Of a stretch of DNA of 40,378 nucleotides, positions 33,180 to 40,378 are shown piece after piece. Positions within the stretch are counted from its first letter, which is position 1. Each line of letters opens with the position of its first letter. This stretch comes from Pseudomonas sp. ACM7 (GTDB lineage Bacteria > Pseudomonadota > Gammaproteobacteria > Pseudomonadales > Pseudomonadaceae). The notes beneath the pieces are model-generated. The model was not told the origin of the DNA. It was given only the letters and a program-made list of their open reading frames with translations, and did not search any database. The stretch spans positions 4,397,523-4,437,900 of the forward strand of contig NZ_CP024866.1 in assembly GCF_004136015.1 (NCBI RefSeq). Direction: 5' to 3'. The position numbers were made by a program, and so were the translations under genes.

Positions 33180-34559
33180 CTAACGTTCGCGCATCGCCTC
33201 GGTCCGGGCTTTAAGCACCGGTTTGAGCAAGTAATCCAGCACACTTTTCTCCCCGGTGATGATATCCACCGTCGCCACCATCCCCGGAATGATCAGCAAC
33301 GGTTTCACATCCCCGCCCAGGTGATTCTTATCCGTCCTCACCTGAATCAGGTAGAAGCTGTTGCCCTTGTCATCCGTAATCGTGTCCGCCCCAATCAACT
33401 CCAGCTTCGCACTCAACCCTCCATAAATCGTGTAGTCATAAGCACTGAACTTGACCATCGCTTTCTGCCCCGGGTGCAGAAACGCCACGTCCTGCGGCCG
33501 GACTTTGGCTTCGATCAGCAAGTTGTCTTCCAGCGGCACAATTTCCACCATGTCGCTGCCCGGCTGGACCACGCCGCCGATGGTGTTGACCTTCAGTACT
33601 TTGATAATCCCGTGAACCGGCGACACCACCGTGGTGCGGGTTACGCGGTCATCGATAGCAATGCTCGATGCCGTGATTTTCGACAGGTCGGTGCGTTTTT
33701 CATTCAGCTCTTTCGCTGCGTCGGAGCGGAAGGATTGTTCGGACTCATCAATCTTGCTTCTGATCTCATTGATCGCCGATTCCGCACGAGGAATCGCCAG
33801 GGTCGTGGCGTTCAATGAACCGCGAATCTCCACCGCGCTGCGTTTGAGTCGCAAGATTTCCACCGGCGAAACCGCCCCGGTGCCTACCAGCGGGGCGGAC
33901 ATGTTCATCTCTTGTTGCAGTAATGCCAGGCTTGAACTGAATTGGCCCTGTTTGGAGCGGAACTCCGCCAGTTCCTGGGTTTTTTGCCGAAGTTGTTCAC
34001 TCAGGGTGCGCTGTTCGCTGGCCAGTCGACGTTGCCGTTGCTCGTACAGCGAGCGTTCGTCCTCAGCCACTTGCGGCGCCTTGGCGATCACTTCCGGGGA
34101 CAGCTTGAATGGCCTGCCTTCCGCTTCTGCCGACAGCCGTTCGACCTGCGCGATCAACGCATAACGATCCGCTTCGCTTTCGCCCTTGTTCGACAGGAAT
34201 CGAGTGTCATCGAGGCGCAGCAAGGTGTCGCCCTTGTTCACCATTTGCCCTTCGCGAACGAAGATCTCAGTGACGATGCCGCCCTCCAGGTTCTGGATCA
34301 CTTGAACCTTGCTCGACGGAATCGCCTTGCCTTCGCCCATGGTCACTTCCTGCAGCACCGCAAACTTGGCCCAGACCACCGCGGTGATAATCAGCGCAGC
34401 CGTCAGCCATACGGTGATCCGCGACCAGCGTGGGGAATCCTGTAACGAGGCGCCGGCGGTTTCCGGCATGAATTCGCTTTCGGCGCTTTTGCTGAAACTG
34501 CCAAAGTATCCGCGTGGCTTCGAATTAGAGCGCGACGCGTCGGATGATGAACGGGCCAT
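33180..34559 (-). CDS. lapC: LapC, type I secretion periplasmic adaptor (HlyD family)
   Basis: A 459-residue membrane fusion protein. An N-terminal cytoplasmic tail (1-45) is followed by one membrane segment (about 49-66), a biotinyl-lipoyl half (GEGKAIPSSKVQVIQNLEGG, VREGQMVNKGDTLLRLDD), a long coiled coil (about 125-290), and the second lipoyl half with SPVHGIIKVLKVNTIGGVV. This is the HlyD/PrtE layout. LapC links the ABC exporter to the outer membrane channel for secretion of the giant adhesin. It starts 9 bp after the lapB stop. Confidence 0.9.
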   Translation of the reverse strand: MARSSSDASRSNSKPRGYFGSFSKSAESEFMPETAGASLQDSPRWSRITVWLTAALIITAVVWAKFAVLQEVTMGEGKAIPSSKVQVIQNLEGGIVTEIFVREGQMVNKGDTLLRLDDTRFLSNKGESEADRYALIAQVERLSAEAEGRPFKLSPEVIAKAPQVAEDERSLYEQRQRRLASEQRTLSEQLRQKTQELAEFRSKQGQFSSSLALLQQEMNMSAPLVGTGAVSPVEILRLKRSAVEIRGSLNATTLAIPRAESAINEIRSKIDESEQSFRSDAAKELNEKRTDLSKITASSIAIDDRVTRTTVVSPVHGIIKVLKVNTIGGVVQPGSDMVEIVPLEDNLLIEAKVRPQDVAFLHPGQKAMVKFSAYDYTIYGGLSAKLELIGADTITDDKGNSFYLIQVRTDKNHLGGDVKPLLIIPGMVATVDIITGEKSVLDYLLKPVLKARTEAMRER

Positions 34560-34568
34560 GGCTAGCTC

Positions 34569-36728
34569 CTAGACAGCCGCAGAGCCGACACGGCCCTTGC
34601 GCAGTGCATCGATGACCACTTCTTTCGGACCGTCGGCGACGATCCGCCCGTTGTCCAGCACCACCAGGCGATCCACCAGGCTGAGCATCGAGGTGCGGTG
34701 GGTCACCAGCAGCAGGGTTTTGCCCTGGACCCAGCGGTGGAGTTTTTGCCGCAGAACGTCTTCGCTGCTGTTGTCCATGGCGCTGGTGGGTTCGTCGAGC
34801 AACATGATCGGCGGATCCAGCAACAAGGCGCGGGCCAGCAACACCGCTTGACGTTGCCCGCCGGACAGCAGTTGTCCGCGTTCACCCACTGGGCGGTCGA
34901 AACCTTGCGGATGTTGACGGGCCAGCTCGGTGACGCCGGTCAGTTCGGCGACTTCGAGCATCCGTGAATCGCTGATGTAGCGTGCGCCGAGGGTCAGGTT
35001 GTCGCGCAGGCTGCCGGCCAACAGTGGCAGGTCATGGGCGACGTAACCGATTTGCTGGCGCAGGTCGGCGACGTCCAGTTGCCGCAGGTCGAGGCCATCG
35101 AGCAGCAGTTGGCCTTCTTCCGGTGCGTAGAAACCCATCACCAGCCGCGCCAACGTACTTTTGCCCGAGCCGCTGCGGCCGATGATGCCGATCCGCTCGC
35201 CGGGTTTCACGCTGAAGCTGATGTTGGCCAGGGCCGGAGCGTTCTGGCCGTTGTAGTGGAACGTCACGCTACTGACGTCTATCGCGCCTTGCAGTTGCGT
35301 GCGTTCCAGCGGCCGTTGTTTGGCGTCGCGTTCCTGCGGCAAAGACATCAGCGCATCGGTGCTTTTCATGGTCAGTTGCGCTTGCTGGTAGCGGGTGATC
35401 AAACCGGCAATCTGCCCCAGCGGCGCGAGCACCCGGCTGCCGAGCATGTAGGTCGCCACCAGCGCGCCCACGCTGAGGTTGCCGGCGATGATGCTGTAGA
35501 CCCCGGCGACGATGGTCGCCATGCCGGAGAATTGCTGGATGAACAGCGTGCCGTTGGTGGCCAGTGCCGAGAGGTTGCGCGCATGGCTGTCGAGGCGGGT
35601 GAGGGCGCCGTGGGTGCTTTCCCATTTGTGCTGACGTTCGCTTTCGGCGCTGCAGGCCTTGAGGGTTTCCAGGCCGCCGAGGGTTTCGATCAGCAGCGCC
35701 TGGCGTTCGGCGCCCAGGGTCAGGCTTTTCTGTACGGTGTCGCGCAGGCGCACCTGAATCACCATTGCGAAGATGATCGTGATCGGAAACGCCAGTAACG
35801 GAATCACCACCAGCCAGCCACCGAGCAGGCCGATCACCACCAGCATCAGCACGGCAAAGGGCAGGTCGATCAGGCTCGTCAGCGTCACGGCGGTGAGGAA
35901 TTCCCGCAAGCCCTGGAAGTCGTGAATGCTTTGGGCAAAACCACCGATGGTTGCCGGCCGCGCTTTCATCGCCATGCCGGTGATGCGTTCGAACAACGTG
36001 GCCGAAAGGATCACGTCGGTTTTTTTCCCGGCGGTGTCCAGCAGGTGCGCGCGGACCACCCGCAATACCAGTTCGAACCCGGTGCCGATCAGCAAGCCGA
36101 TGGACAGCACCCACAGCGTCGACGTGGCCTGGTTCGGCACCACCCGATCGTAGGTCTGCATCACGAACAGCGGCACCATCATCCCCAGCAGGTTGATCAA
36201 GGAACTCGCCAGAATCGCATCGCTGTACAGCCACTTCGACAGCTTCAAAGTGTCGCGAAACCACGCCTCAACCCGCGGCACCAGCGGTGAGCGCAAGTCT
36301 TCGAGTTCATGCCGTGGCCGCGCGAACAAGGCCTGGCCGCTGTAATTCTCGGCCAGTTCGTCCGTGCTGACCCATTGTTCACCGCCGTCGGATTCGCTCG
36401 GCAAAATCAGCAACTGCCCGTCATCGCCGAAGCGTCGTAGAACGGCAGTACGACCGTTGTTGAGGATCAGCATCACAGGCAGGTTGAGGGCGCAAATATC
36501 CGCCAGTTCACGGCGCAGCAATCGCGCCTGCAAACTGGCCCGGGCCGCTGCGCGAGGCAGCAGGTCCAGGCTCAAGCGTTGCTTGTTCAGGGGGAGCCCG
36601 GCACTCAGGCTGGCGCGGCTGACCGTCGCGCCGTGAAGTCCGCAGAGGATCAACAGACCGTCCAGAAGCGGGTCATCGAAGCTCAGGCGCGGATCGACAC
36701 TGATGTTACCGGGTTCCATGCTGGTCAC
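34569..36728 (-). CDS. lapB: LapB, type I secretion ABC exporter
   Basis: A 719-residue inner membrane ABC transporter. GTG at 36728 is preferred: GGAG lies 8 bp before it and the protein then begins VTSMEPGNISVDPRLSFDDP, the usual LapB opening; a GTG at 36761 is in frame but lies against the REPIN. Residues 1-140 form a C39-peptidase-like domain without the catalytic Cys, as expected for exporters of adhesins without a cleaved leader. Six membrane helices follow (about 160-440), then the ATPase with Walker A GRSGSGKST (Lys about 523), the signature LSGGQRQ and Walker B IMLLDEP. It energises export of the adhesin. Confidence 0.92.
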   Translation of the reverse strand: MTSMEPGNISVDPRLSFDDPLLDGLLILCGLHGATVSRASLSAGLPLNKQRLSLDLLPRAAARASLQARLLRRELADICALNLPVMLILNNGRTAVLRRFGDDGQLLILPSESDGGEQWVSTDELAENYSGQALFARPRHELEDLRSPLVPRVEAWFRDTLKLSKWLYSDAILASSLINLLGMMVPLFVMQTYDRVVPNQATSTLWVLSIGLLIGTGFELVLRVVRAHLLDTAGKKTDVILSATLFERITGMAMKARPATIGGFAQSIHDFQGLREFLTAVTLTSLIDLPFAVLMLVVIGLLGGWLVVIPLLAFPITIIFAMVIQVRLRDTVQKSLTLGAERQALLIETLGGLETLKACSAESERQHKWESTHGALTRLDSHARNLSALATNGTLFIQQFSGMATIVAGVYSIIAGNLSVGALVATYMLGSRVLAPLGQIAGLITRYQQAQLTMKSTDALMSLPQERDAKQRPLERTQLQGAIDVSSVTFHYNGQNAPALANISFSVKPGERIGIIGRSGSGKSTLARLVMGFYAPEEGQLLLDGLDLRQLDVADLRQQIGYVAHDLPLLAGSLRDNLTLGARYISDSRMLEVAELTGVTELARQHPQGFDRPVGERGQLLSGGQRQAVLLARALLLDPPIMLLDEPTSAMDNSSEDVLRQKLHRWVQGKTLLLVTHRTSMLSLVDRLVVLDNGRIVADGPKEVVIDALRKGRVGSAAV

Positions 36729-36769
36729 ATTGATCGCTCCAGTTGGCATAGGTATCGACACATATCCTT

Positions 36770-36852
36770 GTAGGAGCTGCCGAAGGCTGCGATCTTTTGA
36801 CTTTGCTTTTAAACATCAAGATCAAAAGATCGCAGCCTTCGGCAGCTCCTAC
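36770..36852. repeat. REPIN (class B) between lapE and lapB
   Basis: Perfect 31-bp inverted arms (36770-36800 and 36822-36852), core GTAGGAGCTGCCGAAGGCTG, across a 21-bp loop. It lies between two genes of the same secretion system on the same strand, where the transcript would form a very stable hairpin. Confidence 0.94.
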
Positions 36853-36856
36853 CGGG

Positions 36857-38215
36857 TTACCTCAGTTCAGGCAAACGGGCTTCGTTTTTTACTTCCGTGG
36901 AGGCGATCGCATCGGCGGGCAACACCACCCGTTGTTTGCTCAGCAACTGACCCATGTTCGCCAACACGCGGTACATCGAGAACTCCTCGGTGTAGCGCAC
37001 TTCGGTGAAGCGGCGGTTGGCGTTGTAGAGCTCGTTTTCACTGTCCAGCAGGTCGAGCAGGGTGCGTTGACCGAGGCCGAACTGGTCCTGATACGCCACG
37101 CGCACGCGTCGGCTGGTATCCGCGTATTCGCGGGCAGTCGGGGTTTGTTTCTTGGCGTTGACCATGGCGTTCCAGGCCAGGTGAATGTTCTCGTTGAGTT
37201 GGCGCAGGGCATTGTTGCGGATGTCCATTGCCTGGTTGATCTGGTGCGCATCGGAGGCCAGGCGAGCCTTGTCACTGCCACCGCGGAACAGGTTGTAGTT
37301 CATCACCACGCCGACTCGCCATTCGTTGTCGTGGCCTTCATCGCCCTGCACGTTGTTGTTCGCACCCACGGCGGCTTCGGCGTCGAAGCGAGGGTAGAAC
37401 GGCGATTTGGCAACTTCGTACTGGCTCTCGGCCGATTGCACATCGGCCTGAGCGGATTTCAGGTACGGGTTGTTTTCCACCATGCTTTGCTGGGCTTCCT
37501 GCAGGGTGGCGGGAAGTTCGCCGCGAGTCGAGGGCGGGGCTTCGAGTTCATCGGGCAGACGCCCCACGACGGCGTAGAAGTTCGACTCGGCATCCGCCAG
37601 ATCGACTTCAGCGGTATCGAGATTGTTTTGCGCCAGTGCCCGGCGAGCGACTGACTGGTCGGAGTCGGCGTTGCTGCCGATACCACGCTGGGTACGCAGA
37701 CCGATCTGATCGTTGACCCGCATGTGAGCTTGCAGATTGTTCGTGGCCAAGGTCACCAGTTCGCGGCGCTTGAGCACTTCGAGGTAGACCTCGATGGTGC
37801 GCAGGGCCAGATCCTGAGCGGTGCCCTGAGCGTAATAGGCCCGGGAATTGACCACGCCTTTGGTGCGCTGGACTTCGTTGGCGGTATTGAAGCCATCGAA
37901 GAGCATCTGCCGCAGGCGCAATTCCGATTGGGTGTAGGTCAGGATTTCGGTGTGGTGATTGCCTAATGCCCGGGTGCTGGTGTTATCGCTGTACCCGCGC
38001 CCGTAGGCGGCATTCAGATCAACCGATGGATAAAATCCTCCCTTGGCGACTTTCACTTGCTCATCGGCCGAGAGGCGGCTGTCTACACGCGACGCCAACT
38101 CCGGGTGGGTCGCGATGGTGCTCTGGATTGCCTCCGTCAATGACATGGCTTGAGCCTGAGAAGTGCAGGCCATGGCCAGAAGAATTGCGCTGCAGAGGGG
38201 GGTTAATACGCGCAT
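36857..38215 (-). CDS. lapE: LapE, TolC-family outer membrane channel
   Basis: A 452-residue outer membrane efflux protein. Residues 1-23 are a signal peptide ending QAQA. The mature part has the duplicated TolC pattern of long helices and short strands: LTEAIQSTIATHPELASR at the start, LDLNAAYGRGYSDN, LRLRQMLFDGFNTANEVQRT, and in the second half WRVGVVMNYNLFRGGSDKAR with LGQRTLLDLLDSENELYNAN. GGGAGAGG lies 5 bp before the ATG. It forms the exit duct for LapB-LapC; in Lap-type systems part of the adhesin remains held in this channel, anchoring it to the surface. Confidence 0.91.
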   Translation of the reverse strand: MRVLTPLCSAILLAMACTSQAQAMSLTEAIQSTIATHPELASRVDSRLSADEQVKVAKGGFYPSVDLNAAYGRGYSDNTSTRALGNHHTEILTYTQSELRLRQMLFDGFNTANEVQRTKGVVNSRAYYAQGTAQDLALRTIEVYLEVLKRRELVTLATNNLQAHMRVNDQIGLRTQRGIGSNADSDQSVARRALAQNNLDTAEVDLADAESNFYAVVGRLPDELEAPPSTRGELPATLQEAQQSMVENNPYLKSAQADVQSAESQYEVAKSPFYPRFDAEAAVGANNNVQGDEGHDNEWRVGVVMNYNLFRGGSDKARLASDAHQINQAMDIRNNALRQLNENIHLAWNAMVNAKKQTPTAREYADTSRRVRVAYQDQFGLGQRTLLDLLDSENELYNANRRFTEVRYTEEFSMYRVLANMGQLLSKQRVVLPADAIASTEVKNEARLPELR

Positions 38216-38512
38216 GGGTGCCTCTCCCTGATTCCTAATGGTGCTTATTAGTCGCCAAATATTTGACGATATTTATAGTGAAAACCGTTTCATGCTTGTA
38301 ACAACAGAGCTAAGAACATTCTGGAGAGAACCATAGAAGAATTTTTCATAAGGCTTATGCCAAAAAAAACTTATGCGCTCCGCAAAATCCAGCACATTGT
38401 TCACTCCGAAAGCCCTTGATTTATGAGCGTTAGGGCGCTCAGCGGGGCTTGAGGAAAGTTCCAAATCACATATCGACATAGGGCGGGGAAGTGCTGGAGG
38501 GGAGGGAAGCGG

Positions 38513-38560
38513 ACGGTTTTGAGGTGACGGTTTTTTGTCACCTTAGTGGGTCAAAACCGT
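38513..38560. promoter_or_regulatory. Nested inverted repeat upstream of the adhesin gene
   Basis: Outer arms ACGGTTTTGA (38513-38522) and TCAAAACCGT (38551-38560) are perfect inverses, and directly inside them GGTGAC (38523-38528) and GTCACC (38537-38542) form a second stem. In RNA this gives a 16-bp interrupted hairpin with a T-rich loop. In DNA it could be a binding site for a dimeric regulator. Confidence 0.65.
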
Positions 38561-38683
38561 TACGCATCGCTCAAAGGGTGACTTGTTGCGCAAGTGGATC
38601 CCGATGCCATTGATTGCAGAGGGTTTTTATCCCGCAGCAGACACGTCGCCCGCGAGCGGCACGCTTGGCGAGAACGGCGCCAG

Positions 38684-38800
38684 GGCAGCGGCTTACTTCA
38701 GGTAACCGCTGCCAGCAGGCGATTGCGCCAGGCAACCCGTTGGAGCCATGAGCACGTTCTTCGCAAAAACAGGATGCCGACAGCGGTTGGCAGCGGAGGA
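38684..38800 (+). promoter_or_regulatory. Possible two-state leader RNA controlling adhesin translation
   Basis: GGCAGCGG (38684-38691) and CCGCTGCC (38706-38713) form a strong hairpin, extended by TTAC/GTAA with a 5-base loop. The same octamer recurs at 38789-38796, where it overlaps the GGAGGA ribosome binding site (38795-38800). CCGCTGCC can therefore pair with either copy, and pairing with the second would cover the ribosome binding site. No known riboswitch class is recognised. Confidence 0.45.
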
Positions 38801-38807
38801 AGTGCAC

Positions 38808-40378
38808 ATGGCTACGCTCATCGGTATTGTCAGTAAGGTCATTGGTCAGGTGTTCGCGGTTGCGAGCGATGGCACCCGACGCGCGCTGGTCGAGGGGGAC
38901 CGGTTATTCGCCGGCGATCAACTGGTCACCGGGGCCGAAGGCGCGGTGGCGGTTCATCTGCAGAATGGCCAGGAACTGACACTTGGGCGTGGCAGCAGTA
39001 TGGAGATGACGCCCCAGTTACTTGCGCATCAGGCACCCCATGTAGACAACGCTGAAGCGGTGACGCCGACTCAGGCGCAACTGACCGATGTCGAGCAACT
39101 GCAAAAAGCGATCGTTGCCGGCGACGACCCGACCCAGACCGCTGAAGCCACGGCGGCCGGACCGGGTTCGACCGGTGCACCTGGTGCACTGGGTGGCGGC
39201 CACACGTTCGTCATGCTTGAAGAGGTGGGCGGGCGGGTCGATCCGACCATTGGTTTTCCTACCGCAGGTTTCAACGGCATTCCCGAGTTTCCCCTGGAGC
39301 GGCTGGCCGGAAACCCGGACAACGGCGACAACGGCGACAATGGTGCAGGTGGTGCAGGTGGTGCAGGTGGTGCAGGTGGTGCAGGTGGTGCAGGTGGTTC
39401 AAGTGGTGCAGGTGGTGCAGGTGGTTCAGAAGGATCAGGAGGATCAGGAGGTTCAGGCGTTGTTCCTGTAACACCGGTTGTTCCTGATGTGCCGAACAAT
39501 CCGGTGACCCTTACCGGCCTGTCGGTGGCAGGGGGCGAACTGACCCTCAATGAAGCCAACCTGGCCGACGGTTCGGCCCCCAACCCTGGGGCACTGACCA
39601 AGACCGGCACGTTCAGCGTGTCTGCTCCTGACGGGCTGACCAGCCTGAGCATCGGAGGGATCAACGTGATCAGCGGTGGTGTTGCCGCAGGCTTCCCGCA
39701 ATCGATCACCACCCCGTTGGGCAACACCCTGACCGTCACCGGCTACAACCCGGCCACGGGGGTTGTGAGTTACAGCTACACCCTCATCGACAATGAAACT
39801 CATCCGGCCGGTGACGGCGCCAACAGCATCACCGAGAATTTCGACGTCGTCGCCACCGATACGGACGGCAGTACGGCGACCGGGCAAATCAACGTCAACA
39901 TCGTCGATGACCTGCCGACCGCTCATGCCGACACGACGTCGGTCGCCGAAGGCGGCATCGTCAGCGGCAACGTGCTGTGGAACGATGTCACCGGTGCCGA
40001 TGGCCCCGCCGCAGGGGGCGCGGTGGTCGGCGTGCGTGCCGGTTCAGACACCTCGACCTCAGCCGTTGGCGGCCTGAATACTCAGATCAATGGCACCTAC
40101 GGTTACCTGACGCTGGACGCCAACGGCAACGCCGTGTACCACAGCAACCCGAACGCCGTGAGCGGTCCCGGGGCGACCGACGTGTTCACCTATACCGTGC
40201 GCGATGCCGACGGTGACCAAAGCACCACCACCATCACCATCGACGTGATCAACAGCTGCATCCGAGCGGTCAGTGACAGCGACGTGACCGTCTACGAAAA
40301 AGCCCTCGACCTGAACAAGGATGGCCAGGATCTGGCGCCCGGCAGATGGCCAGGATCTGGCGCCCGGCACCGTTACCG
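38808..40378 (+). CDS. lapA: LapA-type giant adhesin, N-terminal part (frame broken near the window edge)
   Basis: The first 500 or so residues of a Lap-type biofilm adhesin; the gene runs off the right edge. The ATG at 38808 has GGAGGA 7 bp upstream. Residues 1-105 form the retention module (VIGQVFAVASDGTRRALVEG) that plugs the LapE channel. TAAG at 115-118 is the di-alanine site at which the periplasmic protease LapG would cut. A Gly/Ala/Ser linker (about 178-218) precedes Ig-like adhesin domains (SVAGGELTLNEANLADGSAP, then VFTYTVRDADGDQSTTTIT). It is divergent from lapEBC, which secretes it. A 25-bp duplication at 40320-40369 shifts the frame. A MapA-type paralogue is an alternative, as lapD and lapG are not in view. 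Confidence 0.88.
   Translation, partial: MATLIGIVSKVIGQVFAVASDGTRRALVEGDRLFAGDQLVTGAEGAVAVHLQNGQELTLGRGSSMEMTPQLLAHQAPHVDNAEAVTPTQAQLTDVEQLQKAIVAGDDPTQTAEATAAGPGSTGAPGALGGGHTFVMLEEVGGRVDPTIGFPTAGFNGIPEFPLERLAGNPDNGDNGDNGAGGAGGAGGAGGAGGAGGSSGAGGAGGSEGSGGSGGSGVVPVTPVVPDVPNNPVTLTGLSVAGGELTLNEANLADGSAPNPGALTKTGTFSVSAPDGLTSLSIGGINVISGGVAAGFPQSITTPLGNTLTVTGYNPATGVVSYSYTLIDNETHPAGDGANSITENFDVVATDTDGSTATGQINVNIVDDLPTAHADTTSVAEGGIVSGNVLWNDVTGADGPAAGGAVVGVRAGSDTSTSAVGGLNTQINGTYGYLTLDANGNAVYHSNPNAVSGPGATDVFTYTVRDADGDQSTTTITIDVINSCIRAVSDSDVTVYEKALDLNKDGQDLAPGRWPGSGARHRY
39342..39461 (+). repeat. 9-bp tandem repeats coding a Gly-Ala-Gly linker
   Basis: GGTGCAGGT-type units follow each other about nine times, with some changed to GGTTCAAGT or GGTTCAGAA, and then grade into GGATCAGGA units. 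Just before them are AACGGCGAC units coding Asp-Asn-Gly. All units are multiples of 3 bp, so copy-number change would alter linker length without breaking the frame. Confidence 0.88.
40320..40369 (+). repeat. Exact 25-bp tandem duplication in the adhesin gene
   Basis: The 25 bases at 40320-40344 (start GATGGCCAGG, end GCCCGGCA) are repeated exactly at 40345-40369. With one copy the protein would read DGQDLAPGTVT, typical of these adhesins. With two copies, 25 bp being one more than a multiple of three, the frame shifts and reads RWPGSGARHRY after PG. Confidence 0.92.

Larger units (their letters stand above)
38216..38807. other. Long divergent intergenic and leader region before the adhesin gene
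   Basis: A 592-bp region between lapE and the adhesin gene with no credible ORF. The half near lapE is AT-rich, with runs such as AAAAAAAA near 38362. The centre has a purine-rich tract (about 38480-38512) and a nested inverted repeat (38513-38560). The last 130 bp can form competing hairpins reaching the ribosome binding site. The length suggests a regulated promoter and a long leader RNA. No clear FleQ site or cyclic-di-GMP riboswitch was recognised. Confidence 0.6.

Noticed and set aside
38216..38807. Cyclic-di-GMP riboswitch in the adhesin leader
   Set aside because: A leader controlling an adhesin invites this idea, but the conserved GEMM core elements were not found.
38594..38836. 80-codon ORF overlapping the adhesin start
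   Set aside because: Arg/Gly-rich translation in a region better explained as leader RNA, no ribosome binding site, and overlap with the well-supported adhesin start.

Overview
The window looks like a chromosomal segment of a fluorescens-group Pseudomonas. The support is gene content and order: a PA1414-type small protein followed by a gbuA/gbuR guanidinobutyrate cluster with two transporters (the order known from P. aeruginosa PA1414-PA1422), a Lap-type adhesin secretion operon, DUF899, DUF6279 and TorF-type genes, and several REP-type inverted repeats of the kind abundant in these genomes. No rRNA, tRNA or CRISPR array was seen. Species assignment is inference.

Region 1 (1-16800) is a contact-dependent growth inhibition (CDI) island. 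An IS5-type element runs in from the left edge and ends at 271. Behind it lies a broken 3' remnant of an EndoU-type CdiA toxin tip, followed by its intact immunity-type gene (543-953) and a second, unrelated small immunity-like gene (1033-1359). A strong promoter inside an inverted repeat precedes cdiB (1654-3360), a 4282-residue cdiA (3385-16233) and cdiI (16250-16660), and a hairpin terminator closes the unit. The working CdiA tip is an EndoU-family RNase. Its immunity protein is a paralogue of the orphan one upstream: the C-terminal halves are almost identical and the N-terminal halves have diverged. An orphan immunity bank upstream of cdiB is the most unusual feature here.

Region 2 (16800-25450) is ordinary chromosomal backbone: small proteins of unknown function, a DUF899 thioredoxin-like protein, a DUF2513-like protein, a DUF6279 lipoprotein, a TorF-type outer membrane protein, a 62-residue SutA-like protein, a CvfB-type S1 RNA-binding protein, an EamA transporter, a YbfB/YjiJ-type MFS transporter with a divergent LysR regulator, and a PA1414-family mini-protein.

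Region 3 (25580-33041) holds an acyl-carrier-like protein lacking the phosphopantetheine serine, a metallo-beta-lactamase-fold hydrolase, an SSS-family symporter, and the likely operon gbuA - SnoaL-like protein - NCS1 permease. The operon diverges from gbuR, which is closely followed by a DTW-domain tRNA aminocarboxypropyltransferase. GbuA would convert 4-guanidinobutyrate to GABA and urea, and the transporters presumably import related compounds.

Region 4 (33180-40378) is a Lap-type surface adhesion system: lapE, lapB and lapC (outer membrane channel, ABC exporter, adaptor) on the minus strand, divergent from the start of a giant adhesin gene with a retention module and a TAAG site for LapG-type proteolysis. 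The adhesin leader can form competing RNA structures, one of which covers the ribosome binding site. At the right edge a 25-bp exact tandem duplication breaks the adhesin frame; it may be real or an assembly artefact.
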